Of a stretch of DNA of 64,000 bases, positions 12,231 through 24,129 are shown one piece after another; within the stretch, counting starts at the first letter, position 1; every line of letters starts with the position of its first letter. The notes beneath the pieces were generated by a model. It saw only the letters and a list, made by a program, of their open reading frames with translations. It made no database searches and was not told the origin of the DNA. The DNA comes from Hyalella azteca (lineage: Eukaryota; Arthropoda; Malacostraca; Amphipoda; Hyalellidae). The DNA lies in the NCBI RefSeq assembly GCF_000764305.2, contig NW_025936631.1:124001-188000 (forward strand), written 5' to 3'. The position numbers were made by a program, and so were the translations under genes.

Positions 12231-13430
12231 TAGTGTAGCATAGGGCAGCGGCCCCCTGCTTTTTTAAACTAAATTTTTGAGGACGTTTCAATTGATAAAA
12301 GGTAGTCCTTTGTTTTGTTTAAAGTTACAACTAATGAGGAATGTATGATGTGAATTAGACGCCTATGGATTTATTCAATTTTTAATGAAACACTATTTTC
12401 TAAAAAGTGCCAAAAATGGGCCAATTGCCCCACCCCTGGGGCAATGGGCCCATGGGCTTGGGGCAAGGCGCCCACTCTTGGTCCCTTTACGATTGCATAT
12501 TTTTTGTTAAAAAACTGTAAAACAACACTTTACAGTTAAAAATAAGAAAAATGTAATAAAAAACATTATATTCATTCATTTTTTAACAACTCAAAAAATC
12601 ATATCCTTAACTTGGAAAAAATATATTACTGGCTTAAAAAATCTATCACTGACTTGAAAAAAAAATATTTTTTTGACATTAAAATGTATATCCTTGACTT
12701 TAAAAATAAATTCATTGCCAAAAAAATTCATCCTTGACATGAAAAAATGTATCCTTGACTAGAAAAAATATATTTACTCGATCAGAAAAAAAAACTTCGT
12801 TCAAGTTTCGTCCATCATCCAGATATTACTGTATGTGCAGGGAATTCGCACTTAATCGTGATTTCAACCAACACCATAAAACTTATCAACTTTTGGCTCA
12901 TTGGTGTTGGCTGAAATCAACTAGTCAACTAGAAAAGCTAGTCATAGTTTTGAAAAGCTCATTATGACAAATCTAATGATGTACTATAACACAAGACTTC
13001 TCAGAGGGGTATTGAGCCCACCATGGGCGCTTTGCCCCGTGACACTCAAGGGCCCGTTGCCCCACTAGGTATCATTTCAATTTATATCGTGTCAACATTT
13101 TATTTTAAAATCTAATAGTCTAAACTTGAACTCAAAATTATCCCTATAAATAATACTTTTAAAGTATAATTCATAGTAATTTTAAAAGCTTCATATACAG
13201 TCATCAAAAACAGTTTTATTTAGCAGCAAAAAACTTTTATCTGGGCTAAAACAGTTATTTGCGTGTAACTAACCAACTCAAACTCCTAGAAAAACACAGA
13301 GCCGTACACTTCATCCCAGTGAAACTGTCGACCGGCGGTAGAGAACACGGACCAATACCTACCATACTTAGCGGGAAATCCGCTATGGGCTCAAGACCCG
13401 CAGTGGGCTCGCTGCCCCATGTTACCCTAC
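12231..13430. mobile_element. 1.2-kb element with GGGGCA-rich imperfect inverted ends
   Basis: The left end TAGTGTAGCATAGGGCAGCG and the inverse of the right end TAGGGTAACATGGGGCAGCG match at about 17 of 20 positions. Four GGGCCC/GGGGCA clusters sit at the two ends and at about 12420-12480 and 13005-13065. No transposase was found. The only open frame (about 12755-12967) runs through a simple repeat. Target duplication is not evident, so the superfamily is unassigned. Confidence 0.55.
12596..12790 (+). repeat. Degenerate ~21-22-bp minisatellite inside the GGGGCA element
   Basis: About nine units of the form TATCCTTGACTTGAAAAAAA with heavy divergence in the A-rich half. Confidence 0.6.
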
Positions 13431-15163
13431 CTCTATAATTTTTCCCATCTTCTTCGCAAATATTATCTTTCCTACATTTTGATGAAACATTGATCGGAAA
13501 CTAAAATTTAATGCACCGACGATTTCAACGGCCATTTTCCGTTAAGAATTTGCACAGCACGAAGTCATGTGGGATGCTCTTGAACTGCACTAACTTTTGA
13601 ATGAACTGAAAAACTGCTTCTCTGTTCGTTAGTGAAGTTAGTCGAGCCTCTTCATACTCTCGTGACTGGCTACGCCTAGAAACTTGACTCGTCGATTCAA
13701 GTTTGTAATATTTGCGAAAAGTTTATTCAGAATTGAACTTCCATCGGCAATTTATTTCTTGGAAAAACAATATTGAAAACTTAGAGGATACGCGTCGTCT
13801 TGGCTAATCTTGCACCAGGTTTAGATTATTTGTTAGAAAAGAACTGGGCAACCAGTGATATTAATGCATTCGTCCGTGCATTTTTTATTATGCCAGCAAC
13901 CAATCGATTAAATGGCAAATGTTAGCATAACATATCAGGGTCACAAATTCCGAAAATTAAATGCATCAGCTGATTTACATCCAAAATCGCTTGGTTTTAC
14001 CAGTAATTGTAAATAATATTTTAGGACTAATTCATTGTTTTTATTGGAACATGTTTGAATTATCTGGTTTATTTTATATGTTTATGATTATTCAGTACGC
14101 CTCAGTCCTTAGGGACGTCCCATTCCACTTAATTCAGCTAAAAATTAATCTTAAAACTTCTTGATCAATTGCACTTAGTTCGCATTTTAGTTTTCGTAAG
14201 AAAATAGTTCGCCGTGCTCGTGATTAAAATGAATCAAGTTGTTGGTCTTTCATTGAAATTTAAGGAATTTAAATTCGCCAAATTTTATAAGACGAAATAT
14301 TGGCTTATCGAACTTGTAAAAAACTTTGAATTTAAATTAAATTCAGTTTCTGAACGGATTTTACCACTTCGACTGAAACGCCTGGGCGAAAAGTGTGCAT
14401 TAAAATTATTCTGATTCTGAATCAAACGTGGTAGTTTTTTCGTGATATAAAACTGATATTGTAGTCGGACGATATTTTCTGTGCAAATCTATTAAATGTT
14501 CCATCTCTGAAGTATATCGGTAAATAAATCTGTAAAAATATAGTTTAAAATATGAGTCAAATACATGGCTTTAAACGAGCAGTACAATTTTTCGTCACCT
14601 CCACTGGTAGTGTCAACGATACTTCTCTTGATCCTCCAAGACGCATCGACCTCGTATTGAAATTCTTGCCAGAAGGCGAAAGGGTCTATGCATAAATTAG
14701 CGGAGCGCTCGAGGAAGATACGCAAGTCTCTTCCAATCGTTGGATTGAAGTCTACAGTGCCAATAGAAGCTTTATTTGAGATCACCTTGTCACGCGAAAT
14801 TATTCAGCCAATTTCCAAGACTCTATTTCCAGCCTAAACTCAATCTGAAAATAGAAAACTTATCCATGTTAGAGGTGATATTTTACCAGGCAGAAATTTT
14901 GAACATATGTTTCAGACCCGGTGGTGCAAAATGTTTGCATTAAACGAAACCGATTGAAAAACTTTGGAACTAATGATTACAATTTTCACCACCTTGTACA
15001 TCACTGCTTGGCATTGCATGAAATTTTATCGCGTTTTTCGCATGACTGGGCTAAATTTGGTTAGTCATTATTGGAATAAAGTCGTGAACCTTCTCATCCA
15101 ATAAATTTTATCAAAAAATTATATAAAATATATATCGTTCATAATCAAAATTGCATACATAAG
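13431..15163. other. No gene recognised
   Basis: AT-rich. A 97-codon open frame on the minus strand (14492-14785) has ordinary amino-acid composition but no motif I recognise and no clear splice sites. It is left unannotated. Confidence 0.4.
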
Positions 15164-15310
15164 AAAAAAATAACTCAGTACTCACCGCAGTGAGTGACAG
15201 AGAGCGCATTTTCTCGTCGACGAAAACGTGAAGTCACGGACGGACGTTTTCACAATAGTGAAATGCACAATAGTGCATTTTTTCCATAAATGAGAAAATG
15301 CACTAAAAAA
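15164..15310 (+). repeat. 155-bp palindromic dispersed element, copy C
   Basis: Same modules as copy B, but the GGAC tract is almost lost and replaced by a short duplicated piece (CACAATAGTG twice). Right 13-mer is GAGAAAATGCACT, one change from the left inverse. Palindrome is ACTCACCGCAGTGAGT. Confidence 0.85.
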
Positions 15311-16620
15311 GTATGCCAGTAGAAAATTGCTCTCTTCATACGATCAGTAGAAAAGAATTCTTCTGTGGGAGAGCAAAAAAGTCCAAGTTCTTCTATATTC
15401 GTACGTTAGGAGGTCACAGGCATCGAGTATCGGCGTCTTTTGTGCAGCAATGAAGTATTCAGGAAAAGATCTTCCACCCTCACAGCGGCTCTCATCAGGC
15501 GAAGTGTTGTGCCGCCGTCCTCGCCAGGCTGGGCTCGCGCTATCGGCTATTGAGTTTCGTCCAAGACCCTGATGGCAGACGCTCGGCCTCTGGGCATTGA
15601 TGGAAAAATCGGAGGCATGGGCAGAAGGTTGACTCTGGCACAACCGTGCTTCAAAATTTGATAGAGTTTAGGGTGGCTCAGCAATGGTTGGGAAATATCA
15701 ATCGGTGAAATGAAATTGGTTCTGAAGTTTGCTCAGAGCGATTGATAAAATTCGTTTAGTCTGGGCAACATGGTTATTGGATTAGATAAGAGAAAATTAT
15801 TATAGGTATAGATTTACAAGATGAAAAAACAGGCACAAGATTTTCTACTTTAGCTTTCAAACACTTCTGCAGCTGTAGGAGTAAGGATTGCTCCTTTTAC
15901 TAAGTCCTGTGCATTTCCATAAATTAGAATCTTTTTCGCACGTATTCCTGACAAGCTTTTATCACTGACTGACTTTAATTTTCAAGTGGGTAAAATGTGT
16001 CTCATTAATTGAAGTGATTCGCGGCACTAAAACTAATCAGATAGACTTGCTGTAAGCACATCAGTGATTTTAAACCAGGGTTATAGTTACATTTTTGCAA
16101 AACCGTGATTTTAGCAGGTGTCTGCACCGGTTACGAGCGAATTCTTCCAAGTAAATGTTTTCTTCAGTTCAGTCTTATTAGAACAGTCTCAATGACAGAC
16201 CAGAAGGTGACAGTCTTCATGTATTTTTGTTTCTTTCTCATTTTTTTTAAACGCATGCTTAATTGCTAGTTTCATACTGATTGGTACTTTCGTAGATTAT
16301 ATGCATCACAGTCAATCTAGTTTTTATGTTTCTTCCATTAGTAATATTTTGATGTTATCGTCGTAGTTCTAATGGAAGAATTTTAGACAAAAAATAACTA
16401 GATATTCCTGTTTACAACAATCATTTTTTCGAAGCATGGTGATATTAAACGAACTTTGTGCATAAGGATTATTTTTTGGGTTTAGACTTCTAAAATTAAA
16501 TGTTGATAAAACGCTTGTGTATTATGCGGATGGTCACTAAAGGCTAACGGATTTCCTATAGTTGGCCATGTAAAACGCTAACCGACTACAACTGAGATAA
16601 ACACAATTATGAAACTAAAG
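15311..16620. other. No gene recognised; GC-richer block 15400-15650
   Basis: The GC-richer block is open on the minus strand for 99 codons (15344-15643). The translation includes KTPILDACDLL, which is faintly like a lipid-transfer (GLTP) motif, but too short and unsupported to call. Confidence 0.35.
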
Positions 16621-16700
16621 AAACACTAGTATCTAAACACTAGTATCAAAACACTAGTATCTAACACTAGTATTTAGACACTAGTATCTAAGTACTAGCA
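16621..16700 (+). repeat. Short tandem array of CACTAGTATCTAA-type units
   Basis: Six imperfect units of 13-17 bp sharing the core ACTAGTATC. A 22-bp tandem duplication (TTGATTAATCTTAAGACTGA core) lies just downstream at about 16802-16845 beside the LINE fragment. Confidence 0.8.
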
Positions 16701-16844
16701 ATAAATTCATTTCCCTGCTGTGCTTATATTATAGTTGAATTTCGCTATGCCTCGGTACCATTTAGAATTTCTTTCTTCAAAAATGTTTACTATGCTTCAT
16801 ATTTGATTAATCTTAAGACTGAATTTGATTAATCTTAAGACTGA

Positions 16845-17235
16845 AACAAGAACCAACACCAGGAGCCACAGCTATAAACTAAAAAAACTACGTTGCAACT
16901 TCTCCACGCGACAAAATTTCTTCTCGCTTCGAATCACCGACATGTGGAACAGCCTCCCCGATGACATCGTTGGCGCTCCAAGTATGAACGCGTTCAAGAA
17001 CAGACTAGATAAAGCTATGGAAAAATATATGTTCAGATTTGAAATGCCTAGCATCATATCGAACCCGGTGGAAGTCGAGTAGCTATTTCAAACTTTCGTC
17101 AGTCGTGAAAAGATACGGTCAAGTGACACGATTTTAGATCTTCTGTGAACAAGGCACAAAAAGGAAAAGAATCGGCGACAGGCCACATCAGGCCTACATG
17201 TCAGCGCCGAGATCACTATGTTATGTTATGTTATG
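16845..17235 (+). mobile_element. 5'-truncated LINE 3' end (CR1/L2/jockey-like)
   Basis: The frame 16825-17082 carries the C-terminal signature of these LINE polyproteins: FSLRITDMWNSLPDDIVGAP then NAFKNRLDKAM. The element continues into a 3' untranslated region with the box AGAATCGGCGACAGGCC, an AGGCC-ACATCA-GGCCT hairpin (17180-17195), and a tail of ATGTT repeats ending at about 17235. Everything upstream of the last ~75 codons is missing, as in typical incomplete target-primed reverse transcription. Confidence 0.9.
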
Positions 17236-18435
17236 ACACAGCTCTCTCACCTGAAAATTTCAGAAGTCGTATCTATACTAGGTGCCTCTCGAGCATATTT
17301 TTTCATCTCTGTGCTGCCACGGAGCGCCTGTATTTATAACAAGAAGCAAATGTGCTTTTGGGATCTGTTTATCTGTGTAGACATGGAAACTGTAGTGCAA
17401 TAGCCTTCTTAATACTATGCTACTAAATCCTTAGAGAGAGAATGAGCGCCCATTAATCCAATGCTGGGCCGTGATAAAGCAGACTCTAGGCTCATTAACT
17501 CTCCCGGATCCAGAAGGTCAAATTTAATTTCCTTACAATTTCCGTGATACGAAATGCATATATTTCAAGCTCATGTAGTTGTTTCTATAATCACCATCAA
17601 GCTTTATATTCAAATGCATTCATTTTCACGTATAAAAACTTAGCTCAGAGAGCTTTACAAGGTTCAGGCACTGTCAGTACTAATTATAAGGTAAATATCA
17701 AATGGTCCGTCTAGAAAATTATTTGTCGGTCTAAACACTATTATCTAATAATTTTCTAATTCATGTGTATTTCATTCTTCAGTTGCAAGTGTTTTTCCAG
17801 TCACCGAATATATTATAACCACCAATAAATGCCGTCTTAATCTTATGATTCCATACACGGCTTCGGCATCTCATATTTCATTGAACAATAATATTATTTG
17901 AAGCAGATTCTCACTGCGGTAAATCAGTACAATTTATCGGGTTAAAAATGCCGAACGTTGAGACTTACATTTATAACGATGAAAATTAATATAAATCAAA
18001 GAAAATTTTGAAACAAGGCTTATTAAATGAATTTCTATATTTTTTCAATACCGATCATATTCACTAAATTTATCGAACCATTGATTAATAAAAGGTAAAT
18101 TCACCTACAGCACCCGATGACGAGTGTGAAGACACAAAAAAACAACACCGGCTATGAGGTTATTGATGGAGGAGAGCCTCAAGGGTTCCAATAATTTTGC
18201 TTACAACCCCGCAGAACTTGCTGTCAAATTTCGATCAAAGACCTGAACCGGCGAACAAGAAATTTGAACCTGAACTTAGACTTCTGACAAAAACTTGTTT
18301 TCTTCTCCTTTTTAAGCCTTGTTTACAAGTACAAAATGGTATTTTAAGGAACAATTATGTCGGACGAGACGAGGTGTAGGGATATTTACGATATTGGGTG
18401 TAGTCTTCAAAGCGCGAGTAAGTTCAAGCTTTGCG
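17236..18435. other. No gene seen
   Basis: AT-rich DNA with only short chance frames. Confidence 0.45.
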
Positions 18436-18544
18436 GAGCTCAACTGTAGTCGCTTCGTTGCCCGCCTGAAGCGCACGTAGACGCTGCACAGATGGGCGGT
18501 GAGGCGCTTGACGCTCGTGTGTTACCTCTAGCGTAAACGGGCCT
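18436..18544 (-). mobile_element. Terminal fragment related to the Harbinger-type element at 26168
   Basis: The end ...GCGTAAACGGGCCT followed by TTA matches the inverted end of the 26168-27477 element, including the GCGGTGAGGCG block inside it. The other end was not located, so this is a truncated copy. Confidence 0.6.
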
Positions 18545-18743
18545 TTAATAAGGTTTTGGCCCCATCCGGCATTTGGCAAAAATGATGAAGCAATTTTTTG
18601 AAGTTGAATTCGTAGAAACATTTGTCAAATATTCATCGGACACGCGTGTCTATAAACAGAAAAACAAAGAATAGCGTAATACAGACCCGAGGAGGCCAAA
18701 GTGGCTGGGTACGGCTAAGATGCTGCGACGTCTGATGTGCCTA

Positions 18744-18905
18744 AAAAGCAGTCGAATGACGTTCTGTGTGACTGTGGCTAGTGATTGCGGTAGTGGTAAT
18801 TACTGACAACCAGCCTCGTAGGGAGGAAAAGTAAGATTTCTTCCTGCTAGGACGAAGCAAGGCTGTTTCAGAGCGACGGGCAATAGCAAGTGAAACCTGC
18901 CAAGA
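18744..18905 (+). repeat. Duplicated flank shared with 27480-27645
   Basis: About 160 bp is nearly identical to 27480-27645 (a few substitutions and one small indel). The 18.7-kb copy runs on into the 47-bp minisatellite; the 27-kb copy stops after the first part of one unit. At 18742-18744 it carries a single TAA where the 27-kb copy carries the Harbinger-type element, so it serves as a partial empty site. Confidence 0.8.
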
Positions 18906-19361
18906 GATCTGACAAGCCGATACTGATTCGAGATATGAGAGACCTGCCACGAGATCAATTAATCTGACCTCACTACGAGACAGTGAGACCTGCCAAGACG
19001 TCTGACAAACAGCCCTCGCTATACAAGAAGAGGGAGACCTGCCAAGAGATCCGACAAACTGACCTCGATACGAGATGAGTGAGACCTGTCAAGATATCCG
19101 ACAAGCTGACCTAACTACGAGAAAAGTAAGATCTGCTAAGAAATGCGACAAGCCGACCTCGCTACGAGATGAGGGAGACCTGCCAAGAGATTCGACAAGC
19201 CGAGATCGGTACGAGATATGCCAGCCCTGCCAAGAGATCCGGCAGTCTGACCACACAACGAGATAAGCGAGACTTGTCAAGATATCCGACAAACTGACTT
19301 AACTGTGAGAAAAGGAGACCTGCCACGAAATACGACAATCCGACCTCACTATGAGATAAGC
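18892..19361 (+). repeat. 47-bp minisatellite, 10 units
   Basis: Unit starts recur at 18892, 18939, then at 47-bp steps such as 19034, 19081, 19128, 19175 and 19315. The core is GAGACCTGCCAAGAGATCCG, then ACAAGCYGACCTC and TACGAGAT. Total length is 470 bp. Overlapping open frames of 60-109 codons on both strands (for example 19162-19491 minus) are by-products: 47 is not a multiple of 3, so the frame cycles. Confidence 0.92.
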
Positions 19362-21821
19362 ATCCACCGAGCCAATGATCGACCGGCCGACGACATCGAG
19401 CGATACAAGCCGCAATAAGCTGGGAACAATACAGTAAGAAGGTCTCAGAGCAAGGAGAAGGGAAGCCTTGTTTCCACCGCCGCGCGTACACGTAGGAGTA
19501 ACGTTGTTGCCTTCTCTGGGGACAGCCTTCTCACGCCGTAGCTCACTGGACGGGCTCCGTTGTTAGGGGAAGCCCCATATGGGCATCAGCGGGGAATAAT
19601 ATTGTGTCGGTGCTTGACACACAAATCAGTTGTCTGTAAAATGTTCCATGGGTTTTCATGCCCCTTCTAATTTTAACCGTCAAAAAAGAAACGAGAACAT
19701 TTTTACGCGTCACATAGGCCAGCTCGAGCCAATTTTGAACTTGACGTGAAAGCGTCAAAGTCCCGAGGTATCATGTGTTGTATGTACTCTTAAACTAATC
19801 ATAATATGGAAGGAAAGTACTCCTCTTCTAATCAATAAAAGTTGCTGAGTATTGATATTTTTGCTCGTGTATACGCGTAAATTGCTGGCCTTTCCAGCTG
19901 CATATAAGATCGATCTGCAATCACATATGACGAGTGAGTCTTAGAAAAAAATATCGTTATGGCACAGCACATTTTCCACACGACAGTTCAAATAAATTAT
20001 GAAAAACGTTAATAAGAGTTAATGGTTTTCATATGTATCAAAGCGATTAAAAATTTCAAAATTCGTGGTAAACCTCGTTTATTATATTTGAAATCCAGAC
20101 ACAGGAGAACACGAATGATATTCTGTTCCCTTTTGCAACATTTTACAACGAACAGAAACGGACAGGAAACATGAATATCGGTCCCATCGGATTTCTTCAA
20201 TGCAGTTAGAATTGAAACGGCGCATACTGGCATCACGGTGTCTATGTCTGTCATAAGATAGCGTAGTTAATTACAAGTAAGCAGCCATCCGTCAAATATG
20301 TACGAGTCACATGGTGTCTTGGAGTTCAATCATACCGTGAGTCCTCTCGTCTTTTGAAAACATAATGTCGAAAAAAGTAACCAAGCAATCGGTAATGAAA
20401 TATGTTACCGATATACATTATATTATTGCTATCGTATTTTTTACTCAATTATAATCGCTCATAAACAGAACACCACTGGTCAGGTTGAACGAAGTCTCTA
20501 ATGTTACACGCGTAACTGCTGCGGTCTTTGAGGTCCGATGGGAATTTCGAACGAGTCATTCCCAGGCTGTGTCTTCCACTGCATGATGAATACCAAATAA
20601 TTTAATGGATATAAGGAACTAATTCGACAATTTCGGCAATATATACATGAACTTGATGTTAAAGTGTATATATAACAGTATTAAAACAGTGAACTTGATG
20701 TTAAAGCGTATTATTGCTTCAAGCTGGAAATTATAGCTCAATCTGGTTCTGGAACGGCGACTTAGAGGCAAACTTTTCCTCGGGGATATAAATATGTGAA
20801 TGATTCCATTTCTAATTACTGAGCTAATAAGTGAGGTAAAGGATTACGGTCTCGATAGATTCCAGAACTTATATTTCTAAATGTCCAGAGCTACAGAGCA
20901 TTTGGGTTTCGAAAACGTGATAGGTAGTTTCGGTCAAGAATATATTGATGTAAATATTTTGTACATTTAGAGATAGTGAGCGGAAAACCCAGGATAACTT
21001 TGATTAAAACATCACTTTCACTGCGACTTCCACGCTAATATTTTCAGTACAATCAATGCCCTAAGCAACGCTGATTAGAACGATTGGTGAAATGTCAGCT
21101 TTGGTGACGTTTACGTTACTAAAGTTACCGTTGTCATTGCAGAGAATATTGATAAGTATACGGTCACTACACCCTTGTGAGGTGGTAGCACACTAGTAAA
21201 AAGGATGAAATATACATTATTCAAGTCGTAATAAATATCAATCATTTTATAGCAAACCAGGATAATTGTACCTGTTGCTCACAAAGTCTGTTCGTACTTA
21301 TCGTACAAACAAACGAGAGCTTCTGTTGTACAGCAACATCAATTTTTCATATGCGGTATACATAAGCCTGAGTTTCCTAAATCTTATTTGCTATGATCTC
21401 TGTTAAGGAAACTCATATCGCGTATGAGAATTGTATTTCTTTCTATTTTCATTACGAGTCTTTTACAAGAACCAAGTGAATCATGCATAAAAATTCCTAA
21501 CTTTCAAAAGAATGCCAGGTGTGAAATATCGACGAAGACGAGTGCAGGTGTTTCGCATATGGTATAGGGACAGCAATACTTCAATTGATGTCTCACTCTC
21601 TTCGTGTTAAGTGAAGCCGTAAGGAGCTGCAGTGCCTTGATATTTTACTTGCGTGTATACTCGTAAATCGTTAACGTTTTGAGCTGAATAAGCTCAATCT
21701 TACATCAGAGAACGACGAGTGAGCCGTGAAAAACTTGAGGTAGCCAGCAAATTTTTCGTGTGAGTAATCAAATAAATTACACAAAGTGGTATTGTGAGGA
21801 AATGGTTTTCATACATTCCAA
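19362..21821. other. Diverged duplicated DNA, no gene recognised
   Basis: About 20045-20205 resembles 27735-27875 (GAAACGGACAGGAAACATGA against GAAATGGACAGTAGACATGA). About 19840-20040 resembles 21620-21815 at lower identity; both include CGTGTATACNCGTAAATNG and ATGGTTTTCATA. A direct repeat GAACTTGATGTTAAAG occurs at about 20649 and 20692. No coding segment is recognised. Confidence 0.5.
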
Positions 21822-21843
21822 CATAACATAACATAACATAACG
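21822..21843 (-). repeat. LINE-tail microsatellite (CATAA)n
   Basis: About four units, the reverse complement of the ATGTT tail of the LINE 3' ends. It stops one base before the only ambiguous base (N) in the window at 21844. Confidence 0.85.
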
Positions 21844-21844
21844 N

Positions 21845-21935
21845 TTTGAACAAGGCACGAAAAGGAAAATTATCTTCGACAGGCCACATCAGGCCTACCC
21901 TTCTGCCCCAACATCGCTGTGTTATATTATGTTAT
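21845..21935 (+). mobile_element. LINE 3' terminal fragment, start of duplicated unit copy 1
   Basis: CAAGGCACGAAAAGGAAAA, then the AGGCC-ACATCA-GGCCT hairpin (21881-21896) and a short TTATATTATGTTAT tail. It matches 33057-33133, the end of the long sense LINE, with several substitutions. Confidence 0.85.
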
Positions 21936-23910
21936 AAACTAACAAGTCATTTTCCTCTATTGATTTCTCAATAATTACTCTCTTGTTGCAACCATGTCTT
22001 CTCATACTGTATCGAGCACACTCTGGACACAACTTCTGACAGGGTGTTTATAAACGCAACAAATAAAACAGGATCGAGAACGCTTCCTTATGAGATGTCA
22101 CTGCCCACTGAAGCCCAGTCTGATACGGCCCCGTTAATACTGACGCGTTGCCGTCTACCTACTAGAAAATCTTTGATCCATTGGAGTATATTTCCCGCTA
22201 TTCCCAAAGGCTTCACTTCACGCAACAGCCGCTCATGCGGAACACTGTCAAATGCTTTGACAAAATCGAGGAATACATACACTGCAAGCACTGGTTTCAT
22301 TTCGTCAAGCAGGATAGTCCCATCATTCAACGTAGACAAGAGGTTAATGGTTCAGGATCTACCGGCGACAAAGTCATGATGACAGTCTTATAAGGAAAGG
22401 TCAACAGTCCAATGATCGATCAGCCTATCCTTCACAACAGAATCTATTACCTTACAATCAAAACTTATATAAGACTAACAGGGCGATAGTGGCCCGGGCT
22501 ACATTTGTCACATTGTTTGAACGTTGGTGACTATTGAGCTTCTTTCCACTTGGCAGGCAAGGTCCCTTCGTTCAAGGTGCTTCGAAAAATACAGCCAAAG
22601 AGAGGACTAAGACGGTTGCTAATTTTTTTTCGGTAATCAGAGGTGAAAGCCGCCAGGTCCGTTTAACGTGTATCATTCCTGTATATCATATTCATAACTT
22701 TCAACTACGAGCTCACTGGGCGCTCCTCGATCGGTATAGTTGGAATACTGTTCAAGTCCTTATCTGTAAAGACGTTACTAAATAATAAAGAACGTTAGGA
22801 TTGCTTTCGTCAGAGGGTATATTTTGCTGATCTAATTTCAAATCAGAGATACAATCGTTCGTCTCGCACTTCAACCAGCGTACAAAAAGTAGGCTCTCGG
22901 GTTTTGTTCTGATTTTTTGCCATATATTTTTCAATATTTTCACTGCGTTGCGACGACTTTCTTTAGTTTTGTTTCGAGCTCCTGCGAATAAGTTATGATC
23001 AGCAACATCTCGAATCTGGAGATAAAGCTAGCAGGTTTCTTTTTTATCTTTATCATAGCTACTTCAGGGGGTTTTATATAGTCGCCTTTTGCAAGGTATA
23101 AACGCTCACGCTTCCAAAACGCCGCTTTTATGTAGCAACTAATCATGAAAAACAATTATTGGTGGTGGCTTATGTCCAACAAAGCCGATCGTGTCAAAGC
23201 TCATCCAACATCGATTTATCACTAGTAAACATTAGGTATAAACCATTGGGAGTTAATTCGCCTAGTTAGTCAAATTAGAAATCGGGAACTGTAGGTTGTT
23301 GGGAGAATAGCTGGAGAGTCAGTTGAAAGAGACACGTGGCGCCGAATACAGAGATTCCTATAGCATCCTGATACGCTATCCTTTTACGTTTCCAGTGTTC
23401 CGAACGATTTAATCAACAAGCTTTAATCCTAGATGAACTTACGTTACACCAATTAGTACCCAACTGTATAAACCTTGTTAACTTGCTTTCTGAATAAAAT
23501 TATGAACTGGAACGCTTACAAGTGCCATTTATAAATCCAGTGTTATCAAACAAACAACGCAATCAGTTTACGAACGATCACAATAGGCCTATCTGCAGTG
23601 CCCCAGCTGATGCGGCAGCTGAAAGGCCCGACAGTCTCTCACAGACTACACGAACAATGATGCCGGGTGATTTGCATTCCTTGGAGATAAACCATCTGTC
23701 CAGTCTACTTGTGGATGGCTAAAGTCACCAACGATCAATGTATGCGACCTAATGGAAGTCATGCTCGGCGAAAGGTTGTTTATTACTTTATCATTGTCAA
23801 AAGAACTGTTTGGTGATCTATACACAACCCCTATATGAAGAGGCAGTCATTTAGAGAAAGCTCGTACCACACAAATTTTTAAGAACCACCAGGTTGTCCT
23901 GCACTTTTAG
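21936..23910 (-). mobile_element. Decayed antisense LINE (endonuclease, linker, RT), copy 1
   Basis: Read on the minus strand, 23870-23560 encodes an endonuclease segment with IGVVYRSPNSSFDNDK and LIVGDFSHPQVDW (GVVYRPPNSS and GDFN-P-DW motifs). 23155-22752 is the linker, with DLNSIPTI...EERPVSS near its end. 22680-22030 is RT with LNEGTLPAKWKEAQ, then FVKAFDSVPHERLL and ILQWIKDFLVGRRQRVSING. Stops and frameshifts are frequent. An internal deletion joins the SRVCSI region directly to the SMRRHGCNK region and removes the YADD catalytic motif. The order is correct for one antisense insertion just upstream of the galactosyltransferase-like gene. Confidence 0.85.
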
Positions 23911-23916
23911 ATATAT

Positions 23917-23949
23917 ACAGTCAATTTCTTTTATAAAGAAATTGACTGT
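23917..23949. repeat. 33-bp perfect hairpin
   Basis: ACAGTCAATTTCTTT and its exact inverse flank a 3-base loop (TAT). It is repeated unchanged at 35117-35149 in duplication copy 2. No transcript context shows whether it acts as RNA. Confidence 0.9.
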
Positions 23950-24080
23950 CTCTAAGATAACATATTATGAAATCATTTATATTATCTCCCAAATTAACAA
24001 CCTACCATTTTTTTCAAAATAGTACAGTAAATAGATCAAAGGCTTAACTACCTTTGTAGCATTTCCTGACGTTTTTTCAT

Positions 24081-24129
24081 CTTATTTCAGGGTTCAAGAT
24101 TTCAAGAGGTTTGTGAAAACCTGAACGTC
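24081..24129 (+). promoter_or_regulatory. Splice acceptor upstream of the galactosyltransferase-like frame
   Basis: TTTTTTCATCTTATTTCAG ends at 24090, a strong pyrimidine-rich acceptor. The frame of the ATG at 24130 stays open back through this site (SRFQEVCENLNV before the Met), so translation may begin in an upstream exon and the ATG at 24130 may be internal. Confidence 0.55.

Noticed and set aside
15344..15643. Glycolipid-transfer-protein-like frame on the minus strand
   Set aside because: Only a short stretch (KTPILDACDLL) is suggestive, the rest does not fit, and the block is CpG-rich with several open frames.
18892..19361. CRISPR array
   Set aside because: The 47-bp units are head-to-tail with no unique spacers, in a eukaryotic context.
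22044..22379. Plus-strand open frames in the duplicated unit (22044-22379, 22534-22785, 23522-23722 and their copies)
   Set aside because: They are antisense shadows of the decayed LINE, which shows recognisable endonuclease and RT motifs on the other strand.
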